This document shows, piece by piece, positions 48,159-58,020 of a stretch of 64,000 nt of DNA. The DNA is from Astatotilapia calliptera. Lineage: Eukaryota > Chordata > Actinopteri > Cichliformes > Cichlidae. Below the pieces are notes generated by a model that was not told the origin of the DNA, searched no databases, and saw only the letters and a program-made list of their open reading frames with translations. Every line of letters starts with the position of its first letter. Position 1 is the stretch's first letter. The translations under genes and the position numbers were made by a program. Location of the stretch: contig NC_039302.1 of the NCBI RefSeq assembly GCF_900246225.1, forward strand, positions 38,545,936-38,609,935, in the 5' to 3' direction.

Positions 48159-48490
48159 GGGGTGGCTGTAGCTCAGGTAGCAGAGCAGGTCAGCCACTCA
48201 TCAGAAGGTCGGTGGTTCGATCCCAGGCTGCCTCCTGGCTGCATGCCAAATATCCTTGGGCAAGATACTAACCCCGTGTTTGCCTACTGGTGGTGGTCAG
48301 AGGGCCCGGTGGCGCCAGTGTCCGGCAGCCTCGCCTCTGTCAGTGCGCCCCAGGGCAGCTGTGGCTACAATGTAGCTTGCCATCACCAGTGTGTGAATGT
48401 GTGTGTGAATGGGTGAATGACTGAATGTAGTGTAAAGCGCTTTGGGGTCCTTAAGGACTAGAAAAGCGCTATACAAATGCAGGCCATTTA
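48159..48490 (+). mobile_element. Full-length tRNA-derived SINE
   Basis: Starts GGGGTGGCTGTAGCTCAGG. An internal RNA polymerase III promoter is visible: A box TAGCTCAGGTAG (48169-48180) and B box GGTTCGATCCC (48214-48224). A tRNA-unrelated body follows, and then a tail, GCGCTTTGGGGTCCTTAAGG ... AAATGCAGGCCATTTA. It inserted into the MITE, with ACTAT on both sides as a short target duplication. Fragments of the same family occur at 16416, 17457 and 56652. Confidence 0.85.
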
Positions 48491-48560
48491 CTATCATTTT
48501 TTTTTTCCCAGTACATTTATTTCGGTTTCAATATTTTTTTCGGTTTCATTTCAAGGTGGC

Positions 48561-49119
48561 TGTTATGACCCGGGTCATTTGTTGCAGTACGGTGTTGTTA
48601 TTGTTTGTATTTGTATTCAGTGACGCTTGTTCTGCAAGTTTCCAGGTGGAGGCCACCCATTGGTGGAGGAAGGAACGAGGCCAGCTACAAAAGGGGTTGG
48701 ACTGGGCCGGCGAGAAGACTTCCTGGTTTCCCGTGAGCTGTGTGTCTGGGGACCGTCGTGGCGTGTGACTGCGCGGGGCTGCAATATAAATGTTGAGAAA
48801 GGGTTGTACCTGGGCCTGGTAGCTGTAGGAGTGGGAAGCCGTTTTCTTTTATTCCCCTCTTTTCTCCTGTTTCGGGTAGGGAGACAGGTTAGAGATTGTG
48901 TTTTGTTTTGAATCGTGGGAGGTAAGTTAGCTCTGTTTTCCTTTCTAGTGTGTTTTGTTTGTTGTTTTGGCATCACCCACCCTGAAGCTCGCTACCTGTT
49001 CAGTCAATAAATTAACTAATCCTCGTCAATCTGCCGCGGTGTGATTTATTTTGTCGTTACTATGTATAGGGTTTACTTTTTTGTTGTGTTGCACCCCGGC
49101 CTTGGGCCGGTGTGTAACA
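48561..49119 (+). repeat. 5' LTR of a Gmr1-like Ty3/Gypsy element
   Basis: 559 bp, TGTTATGACC...GGTGTGTAACA, with the expected TG...CA ends and a short TGTTA/TAACA inversion. Contains a TATAAA at 48785-48790 and AATAAA at 49006-49011. It is nearly identical to the second copy at 51768, with only single-base differences noticed, so the element is young. The target duplication is GTGGC before and ATGGC after the pair (one mismatch). Confidence 0.9.
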
Positions 49120-49123
49120 TAAA

Positions 49124-49137
49124 TGGGGGCTCGTTCG
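49124..49137 (+). other. Primer-binding-site-like sequence (tRNA-Pro type)
   Basis: TGGGGGCTCGTTCG lies four bases after the LTR. The first 11 bases match the complement of the tRNA-Pro 3' end used by many retroelements; the rest diverges. Confidence 0.5.
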
Positions 49138-49236
49138 TTTGAGGGATTTCGGGGTCGTTTGTGTGTGGTGGGGTTCGTGTGGGTGTGTGGGGTTGTTTTT
49201 TGTATTTTTGGGGGTTGTTTGTGTGGTTGGCCGCGG

Positions 49237-51713
49237 ATGGAGTTTGATGTGGATAAGTTTGCTGAGGCTCCTTTGCAGCAGTTGAGTCGGTGTCGGAGGG
49301 AGGATTTGCTGCTTATTGCGGGCCGTTTTGATATGCGTGCGCCGGCGGGGGGTGAAGAAGGATGATTTGCGACAGCTTGTCGCGGTGGCTTTGAGCGAGC
49401 GGGGTTTGTTGGCGAGCGTGCCGCTTGTCGGTGGGACGGGCGGGGCGGCTATGGAGCCGTTGGCTCCGTTGCCTGTTTTTTCCGCTGTTCCTCCTGTGGC
49501 CGCCCCCTCTGTGGCTCCTCCTGCTCCGGTGGTGGGGACGTCGGCGGAGGAGCTCCAGCTGTTGCTCCGCATCAAGGAGGTGGAGTTGAGTAGTCACCGG
49601 TTGGAGGTGGAAGCGATGCATCTGAGGGTGAGGGCGTTGGAGTTGGAGCGCGGGCCTCCGCCATGTGTCCCTGACTCTACGCCGCCCACGCCTGCGCCCT
49701 CTGCGCTCCCTGCGCCGCCGGCGCCTGGTCCCGCCCCGGCTCTCCGTCGGGATTTTGATATTGGGAGGCACATTAAATTGGTGCCGCCCTTTTGTGAGTC
49801 GGAGGTGGAGTCGTTTTTTCCTGCTTTTGAGCGTGTGGCTGCCGCGTTAAAGTGGCCGGAGGAGGTCTGGGTTTTGCTGTTGCAGTGTCGGTTGGTGGGT
49901 AGGGCTCAGGAGGTATGGGCTAGCCTGTCGGCATCTGAGAGCTTAGATTATGGTGTGGTTAAGGCTGCCGTATTGCGTGCTTTTGAGTTTGTGCCTGAAG
50001 CGTACCGCCAGAAGTTTCGGCAGTGTGTGAGGGGGGGGGGATCAGACTTATGTGGAGTTTGCGCGCGAGAAGGGTTTGCTCTTTGATCGGTGGTGCCAGG
50101 CTAGTGAGGTTAAGGAGTTTGCACAGTTGAGGGAATTAATGTTATTGGAGGATTTCTAAGGGTGTCTGCCAGAGCGGGTGGTTGTTTATTTGAACGAACA
50201 AAAGGTCGTTTCCCTCGCGAAAGCGGCGGTTCTGGCAGATGAGTTTGCTTTGACACACAAGAGGGGTTTTCCCCATCCGTTACGTCGGGGTTCTAGAGTT
50301 TTGCCTGAGGTGGGGGGGGGCCGTTCTCCCCCGCTCTCGCGGCGTAGCCCTACAGTGGCCGCTGGGGACCGCCGATGTTTTTATTGTCATGAGCTCGGTC
50401 ATCTCGTTGCTTCTTGTCCCGTGCTGAGGGCGAGGGAGGTGGCGCGGACCAACATTTCGCCCGGGGGGGGGGCCGTGCAGTGTTGTTCTGCGGTACCCCG
50501 CCCTAGCTTAATGCCGGTTGGCGTCGTTCCGCGGGGGATAGATGAGGTGTTTCGACCATTTGTTTCGACGGGGTTTTTATCATTGTCTGGTGATGCGGGG
50601 GACCGGGTTCCGATCACCATCTTGAGGGATACGGGGGCGAAGCATTCTGTGGCGCGGCGTGGAGTCGTGCCTTTTTCTCAGCAGTCGTACTGTGGTTCTG
50701 ATTTGCTGGTGTGGGGAATCGAGATGAGTATTTTACGCATGCCACTCCATACGGTTACTTTGACCTCGTCCTTCGTATCGGGCGCTGTGCGGGTGGGGGT
50801 TTGAGATCAGCTGCCAATTGAGGGCATTGATCTTATTCTGGGAAATGACTTGGCCGGGGGAAAAGTGTTTCCGGCTACTCCGGAAGTTACTGAGTGTCCT
50901 ACTTCGGATCGTTTATGCCAATTCCCGTCGGAGCTGGGCGACTCCACAGTTTTTCCGGCATGTGTGGTTACTCATGCTCAAGCTCGTCGCTTGGGTGGTG
51001 TGGTGGACATATCCGAAATGTTTCCGGACGGTTCTGAGCCGCATGATAGTTCTGTTCCGGGGGTAGATGGTGAGACGGCGAAGGTTTTTAGTGTGGTGTC
51101 GGAGGATTTGTGCCTGGCGGTAAACAGGGAGCAGCTCATTGCGGCTCAACAGGCTGATGATACGTTGTCTGCCTGTCGAGCTGCTGCCCTGCAGCCAGGG
51201 GCGTTGCCTGGTCCTGCATCTTATGAAGTTGACCACGGGGTTGTGTTACGCAATTGGGCTCCGGTGGGTGGGTTGGGGGGTGAGGTGGTCACTCAGGTGG
51301 TGGTGCCGACGGAGTACCGACCCCAGGTTTTGAGTCTGGCCCATGAGCATCATCTGTCGGGCCACCTGGGGATTAAAAAAACATATGACCGAGTGCTTCG
51401 TTATTTTTTTTGGCCGGGGCTTAAGTCTGATGTGGCGTGTTATTGTCAGTCCTGCCATGTGTGCCAGGTGTCGGGTAAGTCCAATCAGGTCATTCCACCC
51501 GCCCCGTTACATCCAATTCCTGTAATAGGGGAGCCCTTCGAGCATGTTATTGTGGACTGTGTAGGGCCTTTACCGAAAACTAAGGCGGGTTACCAGTATG
51601 TACTTACCATAATGTGTGCGGCCACACGGTTTCCAGAAGCTATTCCCCTGCGATCGCTTAGGGCTAAGGCCGTGGTGAAAGCCCTAGTGCAGTTCTTTTC
51701 TACATTTGGGTTA
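49237..51713 (+). pseudogene. Gmr1-like gag-protease-integrase, truncated and frameshifted
   Basis: Gag probably starts at 49237 (MEFDVDKFAEAP). A frameshift in a G run near 49353 moves it to the frame of 49316-50086. The capsid C-terminal part (ALKWPEEVWVLLLQ ... SLDYGVVKAAVLRAFEFVPE) resembles the SCAN-related capsid of Gmr1-like Gypsy elements. A second slip in a G run at 50032-50040 and a TAA at 50157-50159 follow. Then comes a zinc knuckle CFYCHELGHLVASC, a protease LRDTGAKHSVA, and a TGA at 50802-50804 where a CGA codon would fit. Integrase follows at once, with no reverse transcriptase between: an HHCC zinc region (HEHHLSGHLGIKKTYD ... CQSCHVC) and a core starting DCVGPLPKTKAGYQY. Protease-integrase order is the hallmark of Gmr1. 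The frame ends inside integrase at about 51713 (FSTFGLP); the rest of integrase, RT and RNase H are absent. Confidence 0.85.
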
Positions 51714-51767
51714 CCCAGTACATTTATTTCGGTTTCAATATTTTTTTCGGTTTCATTTCAAGGTGGC
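51714..51767 (+). repeat. Duplicated MITE flank preceding the second LTR
   Basis: These 54 bases repeat 48507-48560, the host MITE sequence just left of the 5' LTR, essentially unchanged. They sit between truncated integrase and the second LTR, where element sequence (RT, RNase H, polypurine tract) should be. The junction with integrase shows CCCAG shared by both sides. Confidence 0.85.
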
Positions 51768-53333
51768 TGTTATGACCCGGGTCATTTGTTGCAGTACGGT
51801 GTTGTTATTGTTTGTATTTGTATTCAGTGACGCTTGTTCTGCAAGTTTCCAGGTGGAGGCCACCCATTGGTGGAGGAAGGAACGAGGCCAGCTACAAAAG
51901 GGGTTGGACTGGGCCGGCGAGAAGACTTCCTGGTTTCCCGTGAGCTGTGTGTCTGGGGACCGTCGTGGCGTGTGACTGCGCGGGGCTGCAATATAAATGT
52001 TGAGAAAGGGTTGTACCTGGGCCTGGTAGCTGTAGGAGTGGGAAGCAGTTTTCTTTTATTCCCCTCTTTTCTCCTGTTTCGGGTAGGGAGACAGGCTAGA
52101 GATTGTGTTTTGTTTTGAATCGTGGGAGGTAAGTTAGCTCTGTTTTCCTTTCTAGTGTGTTTTGTTTGTTGTTTTGGCATCACCCACCCTGAAGCTCGTG
52201 TTAAGATTCAATATTGAGGAAGGGTACAAGAGGTGATCGAAGAATAACCACACCAATCCGGCCGGGTGAAGTCAAACGATGATTTTAATGAATACACGCG
52301 TGGGAAGACAACTCTGTACGCAGACAGGAAGTAGTCTTCGACTTAATCAAAGCATGAACAGATATTTTATAGCATCAGGGTTTGTTTACTGACGCCCCTT
52401 CATGCGTCACCGGTACATTTTATACATAGATCAGATCAACATCATCATGACTTTTCACCTAGAAAATCATCTTCTATTTTCATGGCTAGCCCTTCCTGTC
52501 TACCTTTCAGTTCTTGTCTTGTTCCTCTTTCTTGCCGAGACAACAAGGAACGGTTCCTCTTTTACCGAGACACTTTTGCAGTTACAACCAGACATGAGTA
52601 ATCTCTCCTCTAAATAAATTTAACTCTATGTGTGTGTATGTGTTGACCTCACATGCTCTTTCTCAATTCACCTGTTGCACTTCTGACCTTTTACCAGACC
52701 AGAAGCTCACTGAGACTATGTGTATGTCTTCTACTAAATAAATGTTTTAACCAAGAACCTCTACTAAAACCTTAATATAAAATGACCTGATATAAGTGTT
52801 TTGTAAGCATGTATTGCGATTCCTTCTATGGCTCCAAGTCACTTGCACAATAGATTGTCCGAACATCGCGCCGAACAAAGCTTCCGACCCCCAATTAATT
52901 GACCGAGCTCCAACTCTTTAATAAGCACAGATATGCATTGTGTATAAAATAGTCATAACTGCTTAAGGCCTTCTTAAAGCTATCTGTTACATTGTTAAAG
53001 CCTCGTCTTAGCCTGCGGCTCAAAATAACTTCCTGCTTTCACTTCTGCATACAACTTCCTGTCAGCCTGCAACTCAGTCTTTCTGAAAGAGACACACACT
53101 GTTCTACCCCTGAATCAAGAACCTCCAGATTTTATTATTAATGCAATGGTAATGATGACAATTATTTAACTATAGCAGTAAAATAATTTCCTTTCTCGAC
53201 ACTCGCTACCTGTTCAGTCAATAAATTAACTAATCCTCGTCAATCTGCCGCGGTGTGATTTATTTTGTCGTTACTATGTATAGGGTTTACTTTTTTGTTG
53301 TGTTGCACCCCGGCCTTGGGCCGGTGTGTAACA
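51768..53333 (+). repeat. Second LTR, split by a solo LTR
   Basis: 51768-52198 plus 53202-53333 match the 5' LTR. It ends GGTGTGTAACA and is followed by ATGGCATCG, the rest of the MITE end. It is interrupted by a 1-kb foreign LTR. Confidence 0.9.
52199..53201. mobile_element. Solo LTR nested in the Gmr1-like LTR
   Basis: 1003 bp beginning TGTTAAGATTCAATATTG and ending TTTCTCGACA, with TG...CA ends and an exact 4-bp duplication CTCG at 52195-52198 and 53202-53205. No coding capacity. The superfamily is not clear from sequence; a 4-bp duplication would suit Gypsy or endogenous-retrovirus-like elements. Loss of the internal region by LTR-LTR recombination is the usual origin. Confidence 0.75.
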
Positions 53334-53355
53334 ATGGCATCGTTCTGATCCCATA

Positions 53356-54848
53356 AACATGTGACTTCTTCACACTGACAGAAAGGAGTGTTTCACTGGT
53401 CTGGCTGTAAGATCAAAGTGGTTTGCCATGTAAAATAGGTTTGACACCACTGTTTTACTGGATACATGACGTGCTGCTGCAAGGAATAAGTCACCCTCTT
53501 ATTCCTTTCTGTGAAAGGTCTTTAAAAACCAATTAAATACTGATTTTGTGTTATTTTAAATTTGAGTGCAGGATAAACCGATTTATTTGCAGTATGGCGA
53601 TATATAGTGGGATCAGCTGTAGCAGTCCTTTAGTTTTAACCGAAGCTCATCACGCTGGTTAGTTTGGCCTGTTTTCATGTGTGTAGGGTTGGAAAGCAGC
53701 TAGGACAGCACGTGTAACATCTGCTTATATGTTGTTGAATTTTGCTGGCTAAATCCATAGAGACCAGTAAAGCGAAGAGCAGCAGCAGGTCAGCTGACCA
53801 CAGCCTGCTGTGCAGGCTGGTCATGTGACTGATAATGTGATTTCTTTGTTTCATGCTGCACTGCTACACTGGAAGCTGGGGTTCTCCCACCTGCCAAATC
53901 CCACTTTAACACCTGGTGGTACAAATACAACACACTTTGGTCTGACTGAAGATCAGCAGCTTCTCCTTCATGTGCAAAGGTGGCTGCAGGGAGAAACCTT
54001 AACCCGCGAGGTGCACAAAAACAAATCATCTATTTCATGTTAATCCAGTTAGTCAGCGAATTTATCAACCAGTGGATCCTGGGAGAATCCATGACATTCC
54101 TGATGGTCAGTCCCTGCTGATGTGATGAAGAGGAGTTTGTGTCCCTGCATTTCCTGGATCTTCTCTGACTCTCATGGTTCGGGGTACGACGTCTCTCCTT
54201 TGCCCTCCCCGGAGTGGGGTGGCCTCTTTCTCCCATCATAATTAAACAAGTTTCTGCCTTTATCCCATGTCCATTAGCAGAGCCCATAGCACTGCTCGGG
54301 AAATGGTCATTATCACACACAGAAACAGGAACATAAATTTGCTGTTAATGAAAATGTCAATTAGCGGTCTGCTGTGTTAGAAGACATGGTGATACCGTCA
54401 CCACTGTGAATTAAGCACCCGCGCGCTCACCGGGGGGCTCCTCATACATAAAAACATTTAAACGGTGCACCTAAGCCCCGTACTTTAAATCCAACAAAGC
54501 CCACAACAACTACTCTTCCTCACTCTGTCACACGTGGTGTTTAACCGTTGCTCTTCTTCATAATTACCCTACATTTGGGAGGAAAAATAAATATCTGAGA
54601 TGGAAATTAAAAACAAGGCCACAAAATGTAATGTTCAGTAAAAAAAAAATATATTCATACACATATATATGTGTGTGTGTGTCATTATTCTGTACTTTCG
54701 TCCTTAAGCTGTTTAGTCTCTGGAACCCCTGGGTTTGACGAGTTGTTTTGATATTTTTATTCACATATTTGGATCATTAATCAAATGGCAGCATGTAGGG
54801 AGGGCAAGCAGAGGGGGATGGATGCGATCCATATAGCATATCTTCTTC

Positions 54849-54851
<3 letters not shown>
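53356..54851. other. Noncoding DNA
   Basis: No gene was recognised. About 54030-54330 is unique and may be conserved. A short TG tract lies at 54670-54681. Confidence 0.4.

Positions 54852-54895
<44 letters not shown>
54852..54895. repeat. (TG)n microsatellite
   Basis: An uninterrupted dinucleotide run of about 22 units, followed by TATATATACA. Confidence 0.95.
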
Positions 54896-54902
<7 letters not shown>

Positions 54903-55040
54903 CACATGCTGTAAGATCAATCTAAAAGTCCTCTGCAACAGCCACTTCAGACCCTGGGCGCAGTCACAAAAAAATGATTACCATTACACTTCCACCCTCC
55001 CCACTCACTTTCAGCAGACGATGAGGGGAAATAAATGTTG

Positions 55041-55042
<2 letters not shown>

Positions 55043-55105
<63 letters not shown>
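55043..55105. repeat. (CA)n microsatellite
   Basis: An uninterrupted dinucleotide run of about 31 units. Confidence 0.95.
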
Positions 55106-55106
<1 letters not shown>

Positions 55107-56487
55107 CTTCTGCTAGAAATGACAGAAATAAAAAAGACTGATTCCCACCTAAACGTCAATATGAGGGGGATGTATTAAAAGTGCATTTGAAATTCTTAGC
55201 AGCGTTCCACTTCATTTCTGAATGTCTGGGTCTTGCACCCTTAAAAGCAGAGAGAAATAAATCAAGTTCGTTGCTCGAGCTGAGACCCCTATAAAAATAA
55301 ATAGATGAACGCTGGTCACCTCGGAACCATTTTTAAAACGTCCTCCTCGCTGCACTGTATCCATAATTATGATTTTGATTGTCTGTGACCACATCCTCCG
55401 AGATCAAATGTGAAGCGGAATAACAGCGGCGCGGACGGAGAGATTTATTCGTCGTCTGCTGTGGCTGAGGTTGTGCATGACAAACAGATAGTTAATACCT
55501 CGGGGTATAAAATACTGCTGCTTAGGCGCTCCCTAACGTTTTACACGCAGAGACATTGAACTAAGGAAACTCTCAATGTTTGCAGGCTTGAAAACAGCTA
55601 ACACACACAGACAGAAGAAATTACTGTGGGAAAACAAAAAAAACGCTTTTGATCTGGGGCCATAATTAGCCAGCTAACCTTAGCACAGAGTGCTAACTCT
55701 TTTAGCAGAACAACAGGAGAGGGCAGCTCCTCGAACCTTATCACAACCAGCTTCTAACCCACAACCTGGTCAGTGGACTCAAACTGTCCAAACACACTTT
55801 TTCACTGTAATTAGAGATGGCAAAAGCACCAACATCCTTTACTTTAGCAGAAATACAGATACTTTTGTTAAAAGGTACTGCAGTAAAAGTTGTAGTAGAG
55901 ATTCAGCGTCGTTACTCAAGTTAAAAAATACCAGCTTTGAAATGTAAGTAAAAGCAGCTCTTTGCAGGACGTTTGTACTAGGTACGTCTGTGCAAAACGA
56001 ATTAAACCTTCTGCTATAATAATATAATAACAACATACAGCATGTACACAGATTCTCTTCTTGTACATGCTGTGATCAGCTGACCTGCAGATCTACACAC
56101 TGAACACAATGAAATGTAAGCACTCTACTCAGCAGTAGTTATCTTAGCTGATTTCACCCTCTACACTGAGAGTACACTGGTTTGTACTGGCTCTGTACAC
56201 AGCACTATACAGTTGGTAGGAAGGTGGAATTCAGCGGATGAATCTAGGCATCATAAGCTTAAATTCAAATTCAGTCCTGATACAATTTATGTGACCATGA
56301 CAGCCACAGCTGGTGTGCACCAGCCCAACACAGAGCTTCACTGTAAATTCACCACAGAATGACAAGGCAACGAGTTTGTCCTGCACTAAACTGCTAAGAA
56401 TTTAAATATCATGATCAGTTGGTTTTGTGGTTACATAATATTAAAAAATATACCTGTTACTCAAAAAATTTTACTCCCCCTTATTCC
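55106..56487. other. Noncoding DNA with a candidate conserved block
   Basis: 55110-55520 is unique, with ATAATTATGATTTTGATTG-type motifs, and looks enhancer-like. No exon was seen in the remainder. Confidence 0.4.
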
Positions 56488-58020
56488 CGGGTTGGATGGG
56501 TGTATATATTGGATTGGCGATTGGATATATTGGATTTGCAGCTGGCTGTATTAGATTAGCGGTTGGATGGGTGGATATACTGGATAGTTGGATTAGCGGT
56601 AGGATATATTGGATAAGCAGCTGGATGTTGGAAGTATTGGATAAGCGTGTGGATGGTAAATGGTAAATGGTCTGTATTTGTATAGCGCTTTTACTAGTCC
56701 CCCCTAGGGACCCCAAAGTGCTTACACACCCAGTCATCCACCCATTCACACACACATTCACACACTGGTGGAGGCAAGCTACAGTTGTAGCCACAGCTGC
56801 CCTGGGGCAGACTGTATTGTATTAGATTAACAGTTGGATGGTTGGATGTATTGGATTAGAGGTTGGATGGTTGGATGTACTGGATTAGCAGTTGGATTTA
56901 TTGGATTAGCGGCTGGATGGTTGGATTATTGGATTAGCGGATGGATATATTGGATCAGTGGTTGGACGTATTGGATTAGTGGTTGGATGGTTGGACGTAT
57001 TAGATTAGTGCTTGGATATATTGGATTAGCGGTTGGATATATTGGATTAGCAGTTGGCTATATTGGATTAGCAGTTGGCTATATTGGATTAGCAGTTGGC
57101 TATATTGGATTAGCAGTTGGCTATATTGGATTAGAGAATGGATGGTTGGAAGTATTGGATTAGCGGTTGGATGTATTGCATTAGTGGTTGGATGGTTGGA
57201 CGTATTAGATTAGTGCTTGGATATATTGGATCAGCAGCTTGATATATTGGATTAGCGGTTGGATATATTGGATCAGCAGTTGGATATATTGGATCAGCGG
57301 TTGGATATATTGGATCAGCGGTTGGATATATTGGATCAGCGGTTGGATATATTGGATCAGCGGTTGGATGTACTGGATTAGTGGTTGGATGGTTGGATGT
57401 ATTGGATTAGCGGATGGATATGTTGGATTAGCAGTTGGATTTATTGGATCAGCGGTTGGATTTATTGGATCAGCGGTTGGATGTATTGGATTAGCGGTTG
57501 GATGTATTGGATTAGCGGTTGGATATGTTAGATTAGCAGTTGCATATATTGGATTAGCAATTGGATGGATGGATTTATTGGATTAGCGGGTGGATATATT
57601 GGATTAGTGTTTGGATGGTTGGCTGTATTGGATTAGCAGTTGGTTGGATGGTTGGATGTATTGGATTAGTGGTTGGATGGTTGGCTGTATTGGATTAGTG
57701 GTTGGATGGTTGGCTGTATTGGATTAGCGGTTGGATGTATTGGATTAGTATTTGGATGGTTGGCTGTGTTGGATTAGCGTTTGGATGGTTGGCTATATTG
57801 GATTAGCTATTGGATGTATTGGATTAGAGGTCGGATGTATTGGATTAGAGGTTGGATGGTTGGATGAATCGGATTAGCAGCTGGATGGTTAGATGTATTG
57901 GATTAGCGGTTGGATGGTTGGATGCATTGGATTAGCAGTTGGATGGTTGGATGTATTGGATTAGCGGTTGGATGTACTGGATTAGCGGTTGGGTGTACTG
58001 GATTAGCGGTTGGGTGCATG
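56488..58020. repeat. 1.5-kb minisatellite, unit about GGTTGGATATATTGGATTAGC
   Basis: Tandem units of about 20-26 bp with variants (GGATGGTTGGATGTATTGG and CAGTTGGCTATATTGGATTAG). Local homogenised runs are visible at 57048-57130 and 57290-57370. A SINE fragment interrupts it at 56652-56815. Frames reading YWISGWIYWISGW are artefacts. It abuts the L2 LINE directly at 58021. Confidence 0.95.
56652..56815 (-). mobile_element. SINE fragment inside the minisatellite
   Basis: Starts ATGGTAAATGGTAAATGGTC and runs through GCGCTTTTACTAGTCC and CACAGCTGCCCTGGGGCAGA. It is the reverse complement of the 3' two-thirds of the SINE at 48159. Confidence 0.8.

Larger units (their letters stand above)
48046..53353. 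mobile_element. Small TIR element expanded to 5.3 kb by nested insertions
   Basis: The left end TGGGATCAGAACGATGCCAC and the right end, its complement, form inverted repeats of about 58 bp, with TA on both outer sides (48044-48045 and 53354-53355). The right repeat is split by an LTR element after GGTGGC at 48560 and is completed at 53335-53353. Without insertions the element would be only about 0.2 kb and noncoding, so it is a MITE. Confidence 0.8.

Noticed and set aside
48169..48224. tRNA gene
   Set aside because: A and B boxes are present, but the sequence does not complete a cloverleaf and continues into a SINE body and tail.
56834..57586. Frames reading YWISGWIYWISGW that look like a membrane or repeat protein
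   Set aside because: They translate the GGTTGGATATATTGGATTAGC minisatellite; length and periodicity follow the DNA unit.
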